In this document: piece by piece, positions 31,120-37,842 of the stretch
How the letters are laid out: the number at the start of each line of letters is the position of its first letter
Numbering within the stretch: the first letter of the stretch is position 1
Virus record (IMG/VR): IMGVR_UViG_3300008113_000144
Coordinates: 1 to 64,000 of that record
Length of the DNA: 64,000 nt
Source of the DNA: a virus
Reading direction: 5' to 3' (one strand)
Program-made: the position numbers and the translations under genes
Notes under the pieces: generated by a model
What the model was told of the DNA's origin: nothing
The model's database searches: none
Seen by the model: the letters and a program-made list of their open reading frames with translations, nothing else

Positions 31120-32928
31120 TTACTCGGGAAAAGCAGTGAACTTACTTTTTGCTATATCGATATCCAAATAGACATTACGAATAGCATTTAAATCATTTGA
31201 AAATGGTTTTACACGTACTTCAATACGATTATCGTCGAAACTACCTTTAATAATAGTTAAATCGTATATCATTATCTCTCCTTTTTCATAATCAACATCA
31301 CCTAAAGAATCATTTAAAATGATCTTATCACCAGTTAGAGAATCTAATCTATATAGGACAATTTTGCCAGCCCTATCCTCAAAATACACTGTAAAATTGG
31401 GGTAATCACTGGTTGTAAAACCAGTAGACATGACGACTGGACCATCACATGTAGAATCAAATTTATTTTGATAACAAAGCTCATAATAGAATTTTGAATT
31501 AAGTGATGGGAAGAAATCCTTTCTCATCAAAATCGAAGTTTGGTTTGAATTGATTGATCTATCAGCATCATCAATTACAGAAATAAATTTACTATATCTA
31601 AATTTACCATTGAATTTTTCTGTATCTGATTGAGCAATATACTCTTCCAAAGCAGAAATAATTTTACTACGAATTTCTTCTGGCTTTTGTGTAGTTTTTG
31701 ATCTATCAAAATAAATTTTACTATTCATTTCAACATACAAAATTGATGGATCTAAAATTTCTGGGATAACAGATCCAACCATGTAAGGCTTTAGTTTTCT
31801 AATAATTTCCTGTTTAGTCGTTGATGAAAGGAAAGCAGAATTTTTTGGCTTGATTACAATCTTAACCTTGCCATATTCAGGATTTCTTTCCTCTTCTCCA
31901 CCATAAGTGATAATATCAGCAACAGCAGGATAAATGTTTCTGCCGCTAATAATAGCAGCATAGTCAGATGCCGTCACAGCACGATCTTGAGTGCCGAAAT
32001 ATTTTGGAGCATTGAATTTGATGTTGGTGATAGATTCGATGCCTTCTCCTCCATCAGAAGGAGTGTTGGTGGAGTTTAGAACAGTAACCTGTGTTGGATA
32101 TACAGAATTTCCGTTAATATCTTCTAATACACCAGCAAACGTGAAAGTTCTTGCTCCATTAGTTAACGGACCATTTGTAATCAAGTAAGAAATTTCAACA
32201 AATTCATTGCTTTCTAGCTTTCTGCCCAATATTCCATCACCAAAAAATATTTCATATCTTTCATCTTCAATTTCTTCGATGTAAAATACTGTAGAATTTC
32301 TATTGACATTCAGAATGTTATCAGAATATTCGTATTCAGTAAATTGAGTGCTATTTTGATTTGGATATACTTTTACACGAACGGTTGAAATATCAGCATT
32401 AGGGTTGTCAATAATAAAACGCTGAGATTTTAAAGCTGTGTTTACAATAAAGCTATTTGTTATAATACCACCTTCATACACAGGAACATTTCTGAAAGCA
32501 GCAGTATTTGAATTAACAGCAGCTTCTTGTGCTTCTACTACAACATATTGATATAGATTCTCATCAAAAATTGTGTTGAAGCCAGTTCCTTTTCTTAAAA
32601 ATATAGTATTTGGAGCAGTTCCTGTAAAAACTACGTCAAAATTTACATATGCTACTGGAGCAGTGATCGATTTTGGCTTATAACCAATTTGCTTTGCTAA
32701 TGATACTACATTGTCTCTTATCGTAGCGGAAGACAAGAACAGCTCATTAACCACCATATTGGTGTTAAATGCTGTATAATAAGTATTATAAGCAAGTAAA
32801 TCTACTAACGTACTAAGAGCAGAACCCTCAAAGTCGTAATCAGTGAAATCTGAATGGGATCTTAGATATTCGATTAATGAAATTCTAATCTGATCGAAAT
32901 CTAGATTGTTTACTTGAGTATACGACAT
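31120..32928 (-). CDS. gp6: Baseplate wedge protein gp6 (baseplate J-like), 602 aa
   Basis: The N-terminus (NNLDFDQIRISLIEYLRSHSD, then FTDYDFEGSALSTLVDLLAYNT) and ELFLSSATIRDNVVSLAKQIGY are the hallmarks of T4 gp6/baseplate J family wedge proteins. Six copies ring the hub and drive sheath contraction. The 602-residue length is close to T4 gp6 (660). The start codon adjoins the gp25 stop directly (32928/32929), an arrangement conserved in T4-like phages. Confidence 0.93.
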   Translation of the reverse strand: MSYTQVNNLDFDQIRISLIEYLRSHSDFTDYDFEGSALSTLVDLLAYNTYYTAFNTNMVVNELFLSSATIRDNVVSLAKQIGYKPKSITAPVAYVNFDVVFTGTAPNTIFLRKGTGFNTIFDENLYQYVVVEAQEAAVNSNTAAFRNVPVYEGGIITNSFIVNTALKSQRFIIDNPNADISTVRVKVYPNQNSTQFTEYEYSDNILNVNRNSTVFYIEEIEDERYEIFFGDGILGRKLESNEFVEISYLITNGPLTNGARTFTFAGVLEDINGNSVYPTQVTVLNSTNTPSDGGEGIESITNIKFNAPKYFGTQDRAVTASDYAAIISGRNIYPAVADIITYGGEEERNPEYGKVKIVIKPKNSAFLSSTTKQEIIRKLKPYMVGSVIPEILDPSILYVEMNSKIYFDRSKTTQKPEEIRSKIISALEEYIAQSDTEKFNGKFRYSKFISVIDDADRSINSNQTSILMRKDFFPSLNSKFYYELCYQNKFDSTCDGPVVMSTGFTTSDYPNFTVYFEDRAGKIVLYRLDSLTGDKIILNDSLGDVDYEKGEIMIYDLTIIKGSFDDNRIEVRVKPFSNDLNAIRNVYLDIDIAKSKFTAFPE

Positions 32929-33321
32929 TTATCGAGTTCTCTCTAAAAAGAATGTAACGGATTGTGGGAAGTCTTCTCTGCCAATAACTTCAAAAGTTAA
33001 TTCAACTTCAAATCCATTAGAATCATAATTTGTAAATGTTTCTAATGAAACAATCGAAATTCTTGGTTCATAAGTTCTCAAAACATTTCTAATTTCATTT
33101 GTTATTTGAGCAGCTGTGGCAACATCCAATGGTTCAAATAACAATTTATTTAAAGATGACCCAACTTTAGGTTTGAACAACCTTTCGCCTTTATTTGTTA
33201 ATAGCAAACTAACAATAGCCTGCTTGATAGCAGCCTCACCCTTTACTGTAGTTAAGTCTCCAGTAATAGGGTGAGGTTTAAATGTTATATTCAGATCTTT
33301 AAAAGTCTGAAAATCGGGCAT
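32929..33321 (-). CDS. gp25: Baseplate wedge protein gp25, 130 aa
   Basis: Full-length gp25/W-like family: F-K-D-L-N-I-T-F near the start, then the E-R-L-F-K-P-x-x-G-S core (GERLFKPKVGSSLNKLLFEP) and a C-terminal beta sheet. In T4 it binds gp6 and gp53 at the wedge core and marks the sheath docking site. Translation starts 17 bp below a perfect late box, with no Shine-Dalgarno visible. Confidence 0.93.
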   Translation of the reverse strand: MPDFQTFKDLNITFKPHPITGDLTTVKGEAAIKQAIVSLLLTNKGERLFKPKVGSSLNKLLFEPLDVATAAQITNEIRNVLRTYEPRISIVSLETFTNYDSNGFEVELTFEVIGREDFPQSVTFFLERTR

Positions 33322-33337
33322 AGGACTGTTTTTATAT

Positions 33338-33345
33338 TATTTATA
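33338..33345 (-). promoter_or_regulatory. Late promoter (TATAAATA) for gp25-gp6-gp7
   Basis: A perfect TATAAATA on the minus strand just past the stop of the 63-residue gene and 17 bp from the gp25 ATG. This close spacing leaves a leader of only about 10 nt. Confidence 0.85.
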
Positions 33346-33347
33346 TC

Positions 33348-33539
33348 TCACTCCTCAAACCTTTCAACATAATCATCGAAGCCGTTGGCACCGCCACAAG
33401 GTCTCGATAAACGATCTTCTGGTACTTTATAATTATTTTTTCTAACTTTTCTCAAGTGTTTTTCTGAAGCAAGGTCTGAGATCAGAGTCATACCTGATTG
33501 AATAAACGCCTCACTTTTGTCTACGGGTGATAATGCCAT
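33348..33539 (-). CDS. Conserved small phage protein, 63 aa
   Basis: A good ribosome site (AGGAGAAAACAG) precedes the ATG at 33539. The product is charged (SEKHLRKVRKNNYKVPEDRLS) with a C-terminal GGANGFDDYVERFEE. Small proteins with this ending sit next to gp25 in cyanomyoviruses as I recall them. No domain is recognised. Co-transcription with the baseplate genes suggests a late structural or assembly role. Confidence 0.75.
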   Translation of the reverse strand: MALSPVDKSEAFIQSGMTLISDLASEKHLRKVRKNNYKVPEDRLSRPCGGANGFDDYVERFEE

Positions 33540-33583
33540 CTGTTTTCTCCTATAAGGTTTAAACAGAACTTTTAGAGGGGTTG

Positions 33584-34033
33584 CTATCCCTGTACAATCT
33601 TATTATACATCTCTTCCGTCCAAAATGAATAATAACGAGTTGTGTGGAGAGACTCTCTAGCTTTTAATAGTTTCTCTTTATTTTGGCATAGTATCAAATT
33701 ATATTTGCCATTATTTGTTTGTACGCCATTGATATAAGTGTGGTCATCTTTATGATCATCTAAAAAAATGTAATCGGGATAAGCTTCGTTAAGCTGCCTA
33801 CAACGCTCTAGAAGCTCATCGAGAGTATGAGAATCATCCAATACAAAAATAGCGACTTCAACCCCTTCTAGAGGCTGTAAGTCGCTAATCAGACGTTTTT
33901 CAATTTGATACTTAGCAAACATAGCGTAAGGGCAGGTGGCAAACCTGCCTAACTCACGCTTTGGTTTTGTAAGACTGAGAATCCAGTCTTGAATGTCTTT
34001 AGTTACCTTGTCCACGATACTTTTTACGGGCAT
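33584..34033 (-). CDS. Conserved phage protein with CPYA motif, 149 aa
   Basis: The frame runs further upstream, but that part overlaps the separate 47-residue gene. I take the ATG at 34033 (MPVKSIVDKVTKDIQDWI); an ATG at 34054 is an alternative. The motif F-A-T-C-P-Y-A at about residues 30-36 and an Asp-rich middle (FLDDHKDDHTYINGVQ) match a conserved cyanomyovirus protein of unknown function. The layout hints at an alpha/beta fold (VAIFVLDD strand), but no catalytic assignment is safe. Confidence 0.7.
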   Translation of the reverse strand: MPVKSIVDKVTKDIQDWILSLTKPKRELGRFATCPYAMFAKYQIEKRLISDLQPLEGVEVAIFVLDDSHTLDELLERCRQLNEAYPDYIFLDDHKDDHTYINGVQTNNGKYNLILCQNKEKLLKARESLHTTRYYSFWTEEMYNKIVQG

Positions 34034-34142
34034 TGTTTCGACTAGTGCTAGCATACTTTGTATGCTTTCCATCTCCCTGACGGGACTTCTTCGGTTTGGA
34101 CTCAATTTGGTTAGCACCAGTAAACGAGGGACGCTTTGCCAT
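33999..34142 (-). CDS. Small basic protein, 47 aa
   Basis: The ATG at 34142 gives MAKRPSFTGANQIESKPKKS then RQGDGKHTKYASTSRNNARK and KYRGQGN, stop at 33999. It overlaps the start of the next gene by 35 nt in another frame. The Lys/Arg-rich composition and KYRGQG ending recall a tiny conserved T4-like cyanophage protein in the same neighbourhood. It may bind DNA or RNA, or be a minor virion component; both are inference. Confidence 0.75.
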   Translation of the reverse strand: MAKRPSFTGANQIESKPKKSRQGDGKHTKYASTSRNNARKKYRGQGN

Positions 34143-34179
34143 AGGATTAAAACTCAACTACCCCCCTAGTATACACCAT

Positions 34180-34509
34180 TTACTTCCTGGTGTCAACAAA
34201 CACAGAGGTGGCACCAAACGCCGCCACCTGTCCCGAAGGACCAAACTGAGATGTTAATAAACTACCGATCACTGCCATTGGTTGCTTATCAACAAAAACT
34301 GTTGGTGAACCAGTTGATATACGATCTGTATGTACGTCAGGTGGTAGATGTTGATGAGGAAGCGTTTCGTTGCCTACATGGTGTACTTGCTTCCCATTGA
34401 TGAATACCCCAGCAGAAGCTCCTGTAGGGGGCGGAGCATACCCCACAGGAGGCCATGGTCCATGTCCACTTGTCATGTCCTCAGGGGTGTATAGAGCAGG
34501 AATGTCCAT
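34180..34509 (-). CDS. PAAR-motif spike-tip protein (gp5.4-like), 109 aa
   Basis: Proline/glycine-rich protein with PAAR features: SGHGPWPPVGYAPPPTGASAG at residues ~14-34, His residues in QVHHVGNETLPHQHLPP that could bind the tip metal, then a hydrophobic beta repeat (STGSPTVFVDKQPMAVIGS). PAAR proteins cap the tail spike and sharpen it for membrane piercing. The length is normal for the family. The ATG overlaps the stop of the 242-residue gene by 1 nt. Its position near gp25/gp6 supports a baseplate-hub role. Confidence 0.85.
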   Translation of the reverse strand: MDIPALYTPEDMTSGHGPWPPVGYAPPPTGASAGVFINGKQVHHVGNETLPHQHLPPDVHTDRISTGSPTVFVDKQPMAVIGSLLTSQFGPSGQVAAFGATSVFVDTRK

Positions 34510-35237
34510 TACTCTTCTTCAAAATTATCTCCTTCAATATTTAGGATAGCATTTATTCTTCTACGCTTCAATAAAAACTTCAAACGCTCATTCGCTGCCT
34601 TTTGATTGTATTGTACAATCATATAAGCAGTTGAAGGATAGGTTCCTAATGTTGAAGTGATCACAACATCAAAATAAAATCTCAATTTCTTGTTAATTTT
34701 CTTTAAATCGAAAGGTAAATTCGTTGGAAAGTTCTCTAAAGGCGCATAAAAGAATCCGTCACTCGTAAATCGGGTAACGGCATTTAAATATGACACTACA
34801 ATCTCTCGATCATACCAATTTCTTTCAGTGAAATAACCTGAAATGGTACAGACGCCACCAGCCCCAGGCGTAGTGACCACCAGAGGCTCCAGGAAGAGCC
34901 CAGGAGCCCAGAAAGGTGACACTTTAATCTTCAGGGGAGCATCTAGAGAACGGGTGGTTTCAGAGCCAGGTAGAGGGTCCTCAAGAACACATGATTTCAG
35001 AGTTATAGTCAGACTAGTAATAACCTCCAAGGGTGCTGTTGGGATAGCACTCACAGCTAATGTGAATGGCTGATAAGTGCTGATATAATTGGCATTAGGT
35101 CCGCCCTCCCCATCAGGTAACTTATTTGCTACTGGACGAAACTCCCAGGTAGCCGAAGGTATCGCTGGATTTGCTGTCGGTGGACCTGGGAGTGGTGCTG
35201 GTCCTACTGTGAGACCATCAACTAATAACGTTGCCAT
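34509..35237 (-). CDS. Probable tail/baseplate-associated protein, 242 aa
   Basis: Not assigned to a family. Residues 1-45 are Pro/Gly/Ala-rich (PAPLPGPPTANPAIPS), followed by a beta-rich core and a basic C-terminal helix (NERLKFLLKRRRINAIL) ending acidic. The start ATGGCAACGTTATTA overlaps the 67-residue gene by 20 nt. Its place directly upstream of the PAAR gene argues for a spike- or hub-associated structural role. Confidence 0.7.
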   Translation of the reverse strand: MATLLVDGLTVGPAPLPGPPTANPAIPSATWEFRPVANKLPDGEGGPNANYISTYQPFTLAVSAIPTAPLEVITSLTITLKSCVLEDPLPGSETTRSLDAPLKIKVSPFWAPGLFLEPLVVTTPGAGGVCTISGYFTERNWYDREIVVSYLNAVTRFTSDGFFYAPLENFPTNLPFDLKKINKKLRFYFDVVITSTLGTYPSTAYMIVQYNQKAANERLKFLLKRRRINAILNIEGDNFEEE

Positions 35238-35421
35238 TTTCTAACTTTCTAAGTCTTTCATCGAGTTCATCCAGAAACTCAACAATATTTACATATTCTT
35301 CCCGTTGGGGAGGCTTGTACATCATTTTGAATGGGACTGGAAGCTGGTCGAGCTTAGCCTTGAGGTTCTGGACCAGTTTCACCAAGGAATTCCATTCCTC
35401 TATTGTCACCTTGTTGTTCAT
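35218..35421 (-). CDS. Small helical protein, 67 aa
   Basis: Two predicted helices (VTIEEWNSLVKLVQNLKAKLDQ and VNIVEFLDELDERLRKLE as short segments) flank a QLPVPFKMMYKP linker. It overlaps both neighbours (20 nt downstream, 68 nt upstream), so it belongs to the same transcript. The function is unknown. The charged heptads suggest oligomerisation. Confidence 0.65.
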   Translation of the reverse strand: MNNKVTIEEWNSLVKLVQNLKAKLDQLPVPFKMMYKPPQREEYVNIVEFLDELDERLRKLENGNVIS

Positions 35422-35599
35422 TCGTAACCTTCTCCTTTCTTACCATACTATCATAGATCGTCTCCACCGAGACTTCGGGTTTCATGCCAGCATAATACTG
35501 ATTGGCAATTTCATCGATGTTGTTGGCGAATTCATTGAAGTTGTCAAACATCTTCTCTTGTAATACCCCATCGGGGGTTCTGAAAGTGATTCTGTGTTC
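35354..35599 (-). CDS. Small phage protein, 81 aa
   Basis: The ATG at 35599 (MEHRITFRTPDGVLQEKMFD) is chosen over the upstream frame start because AAAAAGG lies at the right distance and the upstream part overlaps the preceding gene. The protein is acidic with an N-terminal beta hairpin followed by a helix. It shows no recognised domain. Confidence 0.65.
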   Translation of the reverse strand, partial: EHRITFRTPDGVLQEKMFDNFNEFANNIDEIANQYYAGMKPEVSVETIYDSMVRKEKVTNEQQGDNRGMEFLGETGPEPQG

Positions 35600-35612
35600 C
35601 ATAGCGACCTTT

Positions 35613-35945
35613 TTAGTTAAAAAATATCTTGAAAATTTTTTTGAAACTGTCGAAAATAAAATCCCAAATTCCATCCAGGATTTTGTCTATAAAATCTGGG
35701 GAATGTGGTGTGTAACTGTATTTATTTGAATATTTTGTAGCGGAGCGCCGAGTTGATTTCGGTTTATTACTGGTACTGCCAGTTGACTCCCTGGTTCTTC
35801 GGCGTTCCCTTTTGTAATACTCTTTAAGGTTTTTACGTTTTTGGAGTTCTCTGGAGTAATTTGTTGCCTTTGATAAGTGTTGACCTTTTCTCATAATTTT
35901 TTTCTGGGCGGATTTTTTTATTTCTGTGAGAATCCTTTGAGACAT
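35613..35945 (-). CDS. Very basic small protein with amphipathic tail, 110 aa
   Basis: Residues 1-75 are Lys/Arg/Ser-rich (KKSAQKKIMRKGQHLSKA and YKRERRRTRESTGS). The last ~28 are hydrophobic and aromatic (DKILDGIWDFIFDSFKKI), consistent with a membrane-binding amphipathic helix after a nucleic-acid-binding region. It is the first gene after the AT-rich gap at 35946-36260, so a promoter probably lies there, though I see no clear one. No family is recognised. Confidence 0.65.
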   Translation of the reverse strand: MSQRILTEIKKSAQKKIMRKGQHLSKATNYSRELQKRKNLKEYYKRERRRTRESTGSTSNKPKSTRRSATKYSNKYSYTPHSPDFIDKILDGIWDFIFDSFKKIFKIFFN

Positions 35946-36260
35946 TTAGAGGGCTCTGGGAAACGTTTATAGCTTAGAAAGACGGTACTTTTTTGGCGAC
36001 GCTCGGCGTTTATTATAATAAACGAACGATTACGATTAACTGTTAATTCTTTATACCTACACATACGATTAACTGCTATAAAGAATTAACAAACACTTAG
36101 GATTACAAAGTTATTATAATACACATGTAATCGTAAATGACTGTTTATTCTTATTACTGTGTAATTGTAATTATTGAATAATAGTTATTATCATGTATTT
36201 TATGTTTTTTCTAATAATAATAGAATTACACATTTTCCACATTGTATAATAAACTGAAAA
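35946..36260. other. AT-rich non-coding gap with inverted repeats
   Basis: No supported gene. It contains a perfect 18-bp palindrome (36007-36024, CGTTTATTATAATAAACG), a perfect 14-bp inverted repeat (36042-36055 with 36077-36090), two copies of CGATTAACTG (36033, 36066), several TATAAT boxes on both strands, and a TTTTCCACA at 36234-36242. It separates the late structural block from the small-gene region. Candidate roles are promoter/terminator cluster or origin-like element. Confidence 0.6.
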
Positions 36261-36296
36261 AAAGAGAAAATAAAAAAAGGGGCAGATTCTGCCCCC
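36261..36296 (-). terminator. Intrinsic terminator after the 92-residue KTSC-like gene
   Basis: A 7-bp G/C stem (36279-36285 with 36289-36295, loop of three) is followed on the minus strand by a T-rich run (TTTTTTTATTTTC). It lies 22 bp past the stop at 36318. Confidence 0.85.
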
Positions 36297-36317
36297 TGAT
36301 AATTATAGAGAATTCGC

Positions 36318-36596
36318 TCAATCTTGGGCGTAAGGCAGTTGCTGAAGATCGCCGTTTTTCCGTGCCTTGGCTATCACTGAACCGAGGGAGAATCCCAGGA
36401 GATCGGGTGATTTAATAATCTCGGCAAGGTGTACAGCAAAGCGAGATGTAGCATCGAAAGCGTATGCTTTCTCTGTGTTGCTCTGGTAGATGATTTCGAC
36501 GCAATTCTCGTCGATCTCGATGTTATGAATTGCCGAGGATTCGTCAATAGTGAAAGTCCGAAAAATCGGGGCTTTGCTGATAACGAAGGAAGGCAT
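36318..36596 (-). CDS. KTSC-like small protein, 92 aa
   Basis: The order SSAIHNIEIDENCVEIIYQS, KAYAF and a helix ending SLGSVIAKARKNGDLQ fits the KTSC fold (short beta meander plus helix; S-x-G-x-x-I/F-x-x-x-I/A-R end). It resembles the 74-residue protein at 40795-41019, so the two may be distant paralogues. A G/C hairpin (GGGGGGC-ACACC-GCCCCCC) lies in the leader about 30 nt before the ATG. Confidence 0.65.
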   Translation of the reverse strand: MPSFVISKAPIFRTFTIDESSAIHNIEIDENCVEIIYQSNTEKAYAFDATSRFAVHLAEIIKSPDLLGFSLGSVIAKARKNGDLQQLPYAQD

Positions 36597-36662
36597 GGGT
36601 TTGAGTAGAGAATGGGGTGGTGGGGGGGCGGTGTGCCCCCCGTTGCTCGCTATCCTAGCACA

Positions 36663-36959
36663 TCACAGGCGGCTGTTCCGATCCTGTGCCCACATCGCCA
36701 GGCGCTGGGTGCTCGCCTTGCTGAACACCCGATCGTTCTGGGTGGTGCTGCCGTCAGCGTGGCGGACGACGTGGCGACCCGCTGCCTTGGCACACTGCTG
36801 GAGGGCACGGCGACCGAGGCGGTCGGTCTGGGCGAGGTTGAGCAGGAGGGCTGCTCGGTGCCCGCCGATCACCTGGGGGCGGTTGATCAGGATCTGAGCG
36901 ACTCGCTCGGCGTCGCCCATGAAAGCAGCGAAGCGGGAGGAGGGGATGATCTTGAGCAT
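36663..36959 (-). CDS. Small GC-rich-coded protein with SKAST motif, 98 aa
   Basis: The longer frame is trimmed to the ATG at 36959 (MLKIIPSSRFAAFMGDAERV), because everything upstream is promoter sequence. The C-terminal block AQTDRLGRRALQQCAKAAGR ... SKASTQRLAMW is shared with the 59-residue protein at 40215-40394. The codons are far richer in GC than neighbouring late genes. The basic helical character suggests nucleic-acid binding, which is inference. No named family is recognised. Confidence 0.7.
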   Translation of the reverse strand: MLKIIPSSRFAAFMGDAERVAQILINRPQVIGGHRAALLLNLAQTDRLGRRALQQCAKAAGRHVVRHADGSTTQNDRVFSKASTQRLAMWAQDRNSRL

Positions 36960-37004
36960 GGGTCTCGGGGGTGGTGGGGGGCGGTGGTGCCCCCCGATGT
37001 CGTA

Positions 37005-37060
37005 ATTATAGCGGATCGGGGGTGGCTGTCGAGGGTCGGCAGCCAGTTCCCGAAGTGTCC
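37005..37060 (-). promoter_or_regulatory. Early promoter with upstream dyad for the 98-residue gene
   Basis: -10 TATAAT at 37005-37010. A -35-like TCGACA lies at 16 bp spacing. The dyad is at 37039-37060 (CCAGT ... AGTGTCC, gap 28 bp) and its last base is the first base of the neighbouring stop codon. A G/C-rich hairpin sits in the leader. Confidence 0.6.
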
Positions 37061-37224
37061 TAGTGGCGGTCGGAGATGTTCCAGGTGGTGGTAGGAACGG
37101 GGGTGAGCTTACCAGCTCGGATCGCCTGCCGCTGCTCGTGCTCACGCTGGAGGGTCGCCATGTAGGCTGCCATCGCCATCTGGCAGGCGGGGTCGTTCTT
37201 GGCGAATTCGTTGGTGATGAACAT
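37060..37224 (-). CDS. Small hypothetical protein, 54 aa
   Basis: The ATG at 37224 gives MFITNEFAKNDPACQMAMAA then YMATLQREHEQRQAIRAGKL and TPVPTTTWNISDRH, TAG at 37060. It is preceded by its own promoter with the standard 25-nt spacing from -10 to ATG. The middle is a charged helix. Function unknown. Confidence 0.7.
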   Translation of the reverse strand: MFITNEFAKNDPACQMAMAAYMATLQREHEQRQAIRAGKLTPVPTTTWNISDRH

Positions 37225-37248
37225 GGGGTGTCGGTTGCTGACTCTGTA

Positions 37249-37307
37249 ATTATAACGGGTCAGGGGAGCTGGCAGCTGCCAGGGAGGACACTGTTGTAAG
37301 TGTCACA
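37249..37307 (-). promoter_or_regulatory. Early promoter with dyad inside the upstream gene
   Basis: -10 TATAAT at 37249-37254, no -35 hexamer. The 22-bp dyad at 37286-37307 (GGACACT ... AGTGTCACA on the plus strand) lies 31 bp upstream, inside the coding sequence of the 58-residue gene. Confidence 0.7.
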
Positions 37308-37436
37308 GCGGCGCTCGGTGGCGGTGTTGACTGCCTGGACAGTATCGGCAGCGAACCCGATGGCTGCCCCACCCACGGTGGCGATGGGAGCGTAGAAGGC
37401 AGCACCGAGGGCGAGCAGGGCGATGGTCTTGAGCAT
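37260..37436 (-). CDS. Small membrane or exported protein, 58 aa
   Basis: The ATG at 37436 gives MLKTIALLALGAAFYAPIAT then VGGAAIGFAADTVQAVNTAT and ERRCDTYNSVLPGSCQLP, TGA at 37260. The first ~33 residues are a long hydrophobic Ala/Gly helix after one Lys, either a signal peptide or an anchored segment. Two Cys in the C-terminal tail (residues 43 and 55) could pair outside the membrane. No family recognised. Confidence 0.7.
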   Translation of the reverse strand: MLKTIALLALGAAFYAPIATVGGAAIGFAADTVQAVNTATERRCDTYNSVLPGSCQLP

Positions 37437-37459
37437 GGGTGGGGGTGTCGCTGGTGATC

Positions 37460-37518
37460 AGTATAGCATGGGGGAGGGCACCGCTGTGGGTGCCCGTGGG
37501 TGCTCAGGGAGTAGGATC
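37460..37518 (-). promoter_or_regulatory. Early promoter with a degenerate dyad
   Basis: -10 TATACT at 37460-37465, 24 nt before the ATG at 37436. A G/C hairpin (GGGCACC-CACAGC-GGTGCCC) lies between. The expected dyad position (37497-37518) holds only the core CCTGAGCAC, overlapping the stop of the upstream gene. Confidence 0.5.
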
Positions 37519-37758
37519 GAAACCGTCGAAGATTTCCTTTACAATGTCTTCGTGTGTTTGCTGGTTGAGTATACCAGAGACGGCGATCTCTTCTGCCCAT
37601 TCCCAATCCTCAGTGCCACCAGTGAGTACATCAAGGGGGAAGATGTGGGGGTGGATTGTGTTGAGAAGATCCTCGATCTTACCCAGCTCAGTGTAGAGAT
37701 CGGTGGGGATCTCCCATGCTTCGTCGATCTGAACCGTGTCGGTGAAAGCGTAGCTCAT
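37504..37758 (-). CDS. Acidic hypothetical protein, 84 aa
   Basis: Trimmed to the ATG at 37758 (MSYAFTDTVQIDEAWEIPTD). The product is strongly acidic (EDWEWAEEIAVSGILNQQ, HEDIVKEIFDGFDPTP), which could be a small inhibitor or DNA mimic; that is speculation. A monocistronic early gene. The region upstream of 37758 is promoter, so earlier in-frame starts are rejected. Confidence 0.75.
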   Translation of the reverse strand: MSYAFTDTVQIDEAWEIPTDLYTELGKIEDLLNTIHPHIFPLDVLTGGTEDWEWAEEIAVSGILNQQTHEDIVKEIFDGFDPTP

Positions 37759-37782
37759 GGGGTGTCTGTGGTTGACTTGATC

Positions 37783-37842
37783 AGTATAGGGGGCAGGTGG
37801 GGGCATTGCTGCCCCCTGGTGGACAGTGCTCAGGCTGTCACA
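37783..37842 (-). promoter_or_regulatory. Early promoter with dyad and G/C hairpin for the 84-residue gene
   Basis: -10 TATACT at 37783-37788, dyad 37821-37842 (gap 32 bp), no -35. A hairpin GGGGGCA...TGCCCCC lies between them. The dyad overlaps the stop codon of the upstream Gp88-like gene. Confidence 0.7.

Noticed and set aside
35946-36260. Possible CRISPR array or phage attachment site
   Set aside because: Repeats are inverted or only two copies long and not regularly spaced; no integrase, Cas gene or duplicated attachment core nearby.
37250-37606. 118-residue minus ORF in the GC-rich patch
   Set aside because: Low-complexity Pro/Arg/Ser product spanning two genes and their promoter. The 58-residue membrane-protein frame covers the same DNA with its own promoter and a sensible sequence.
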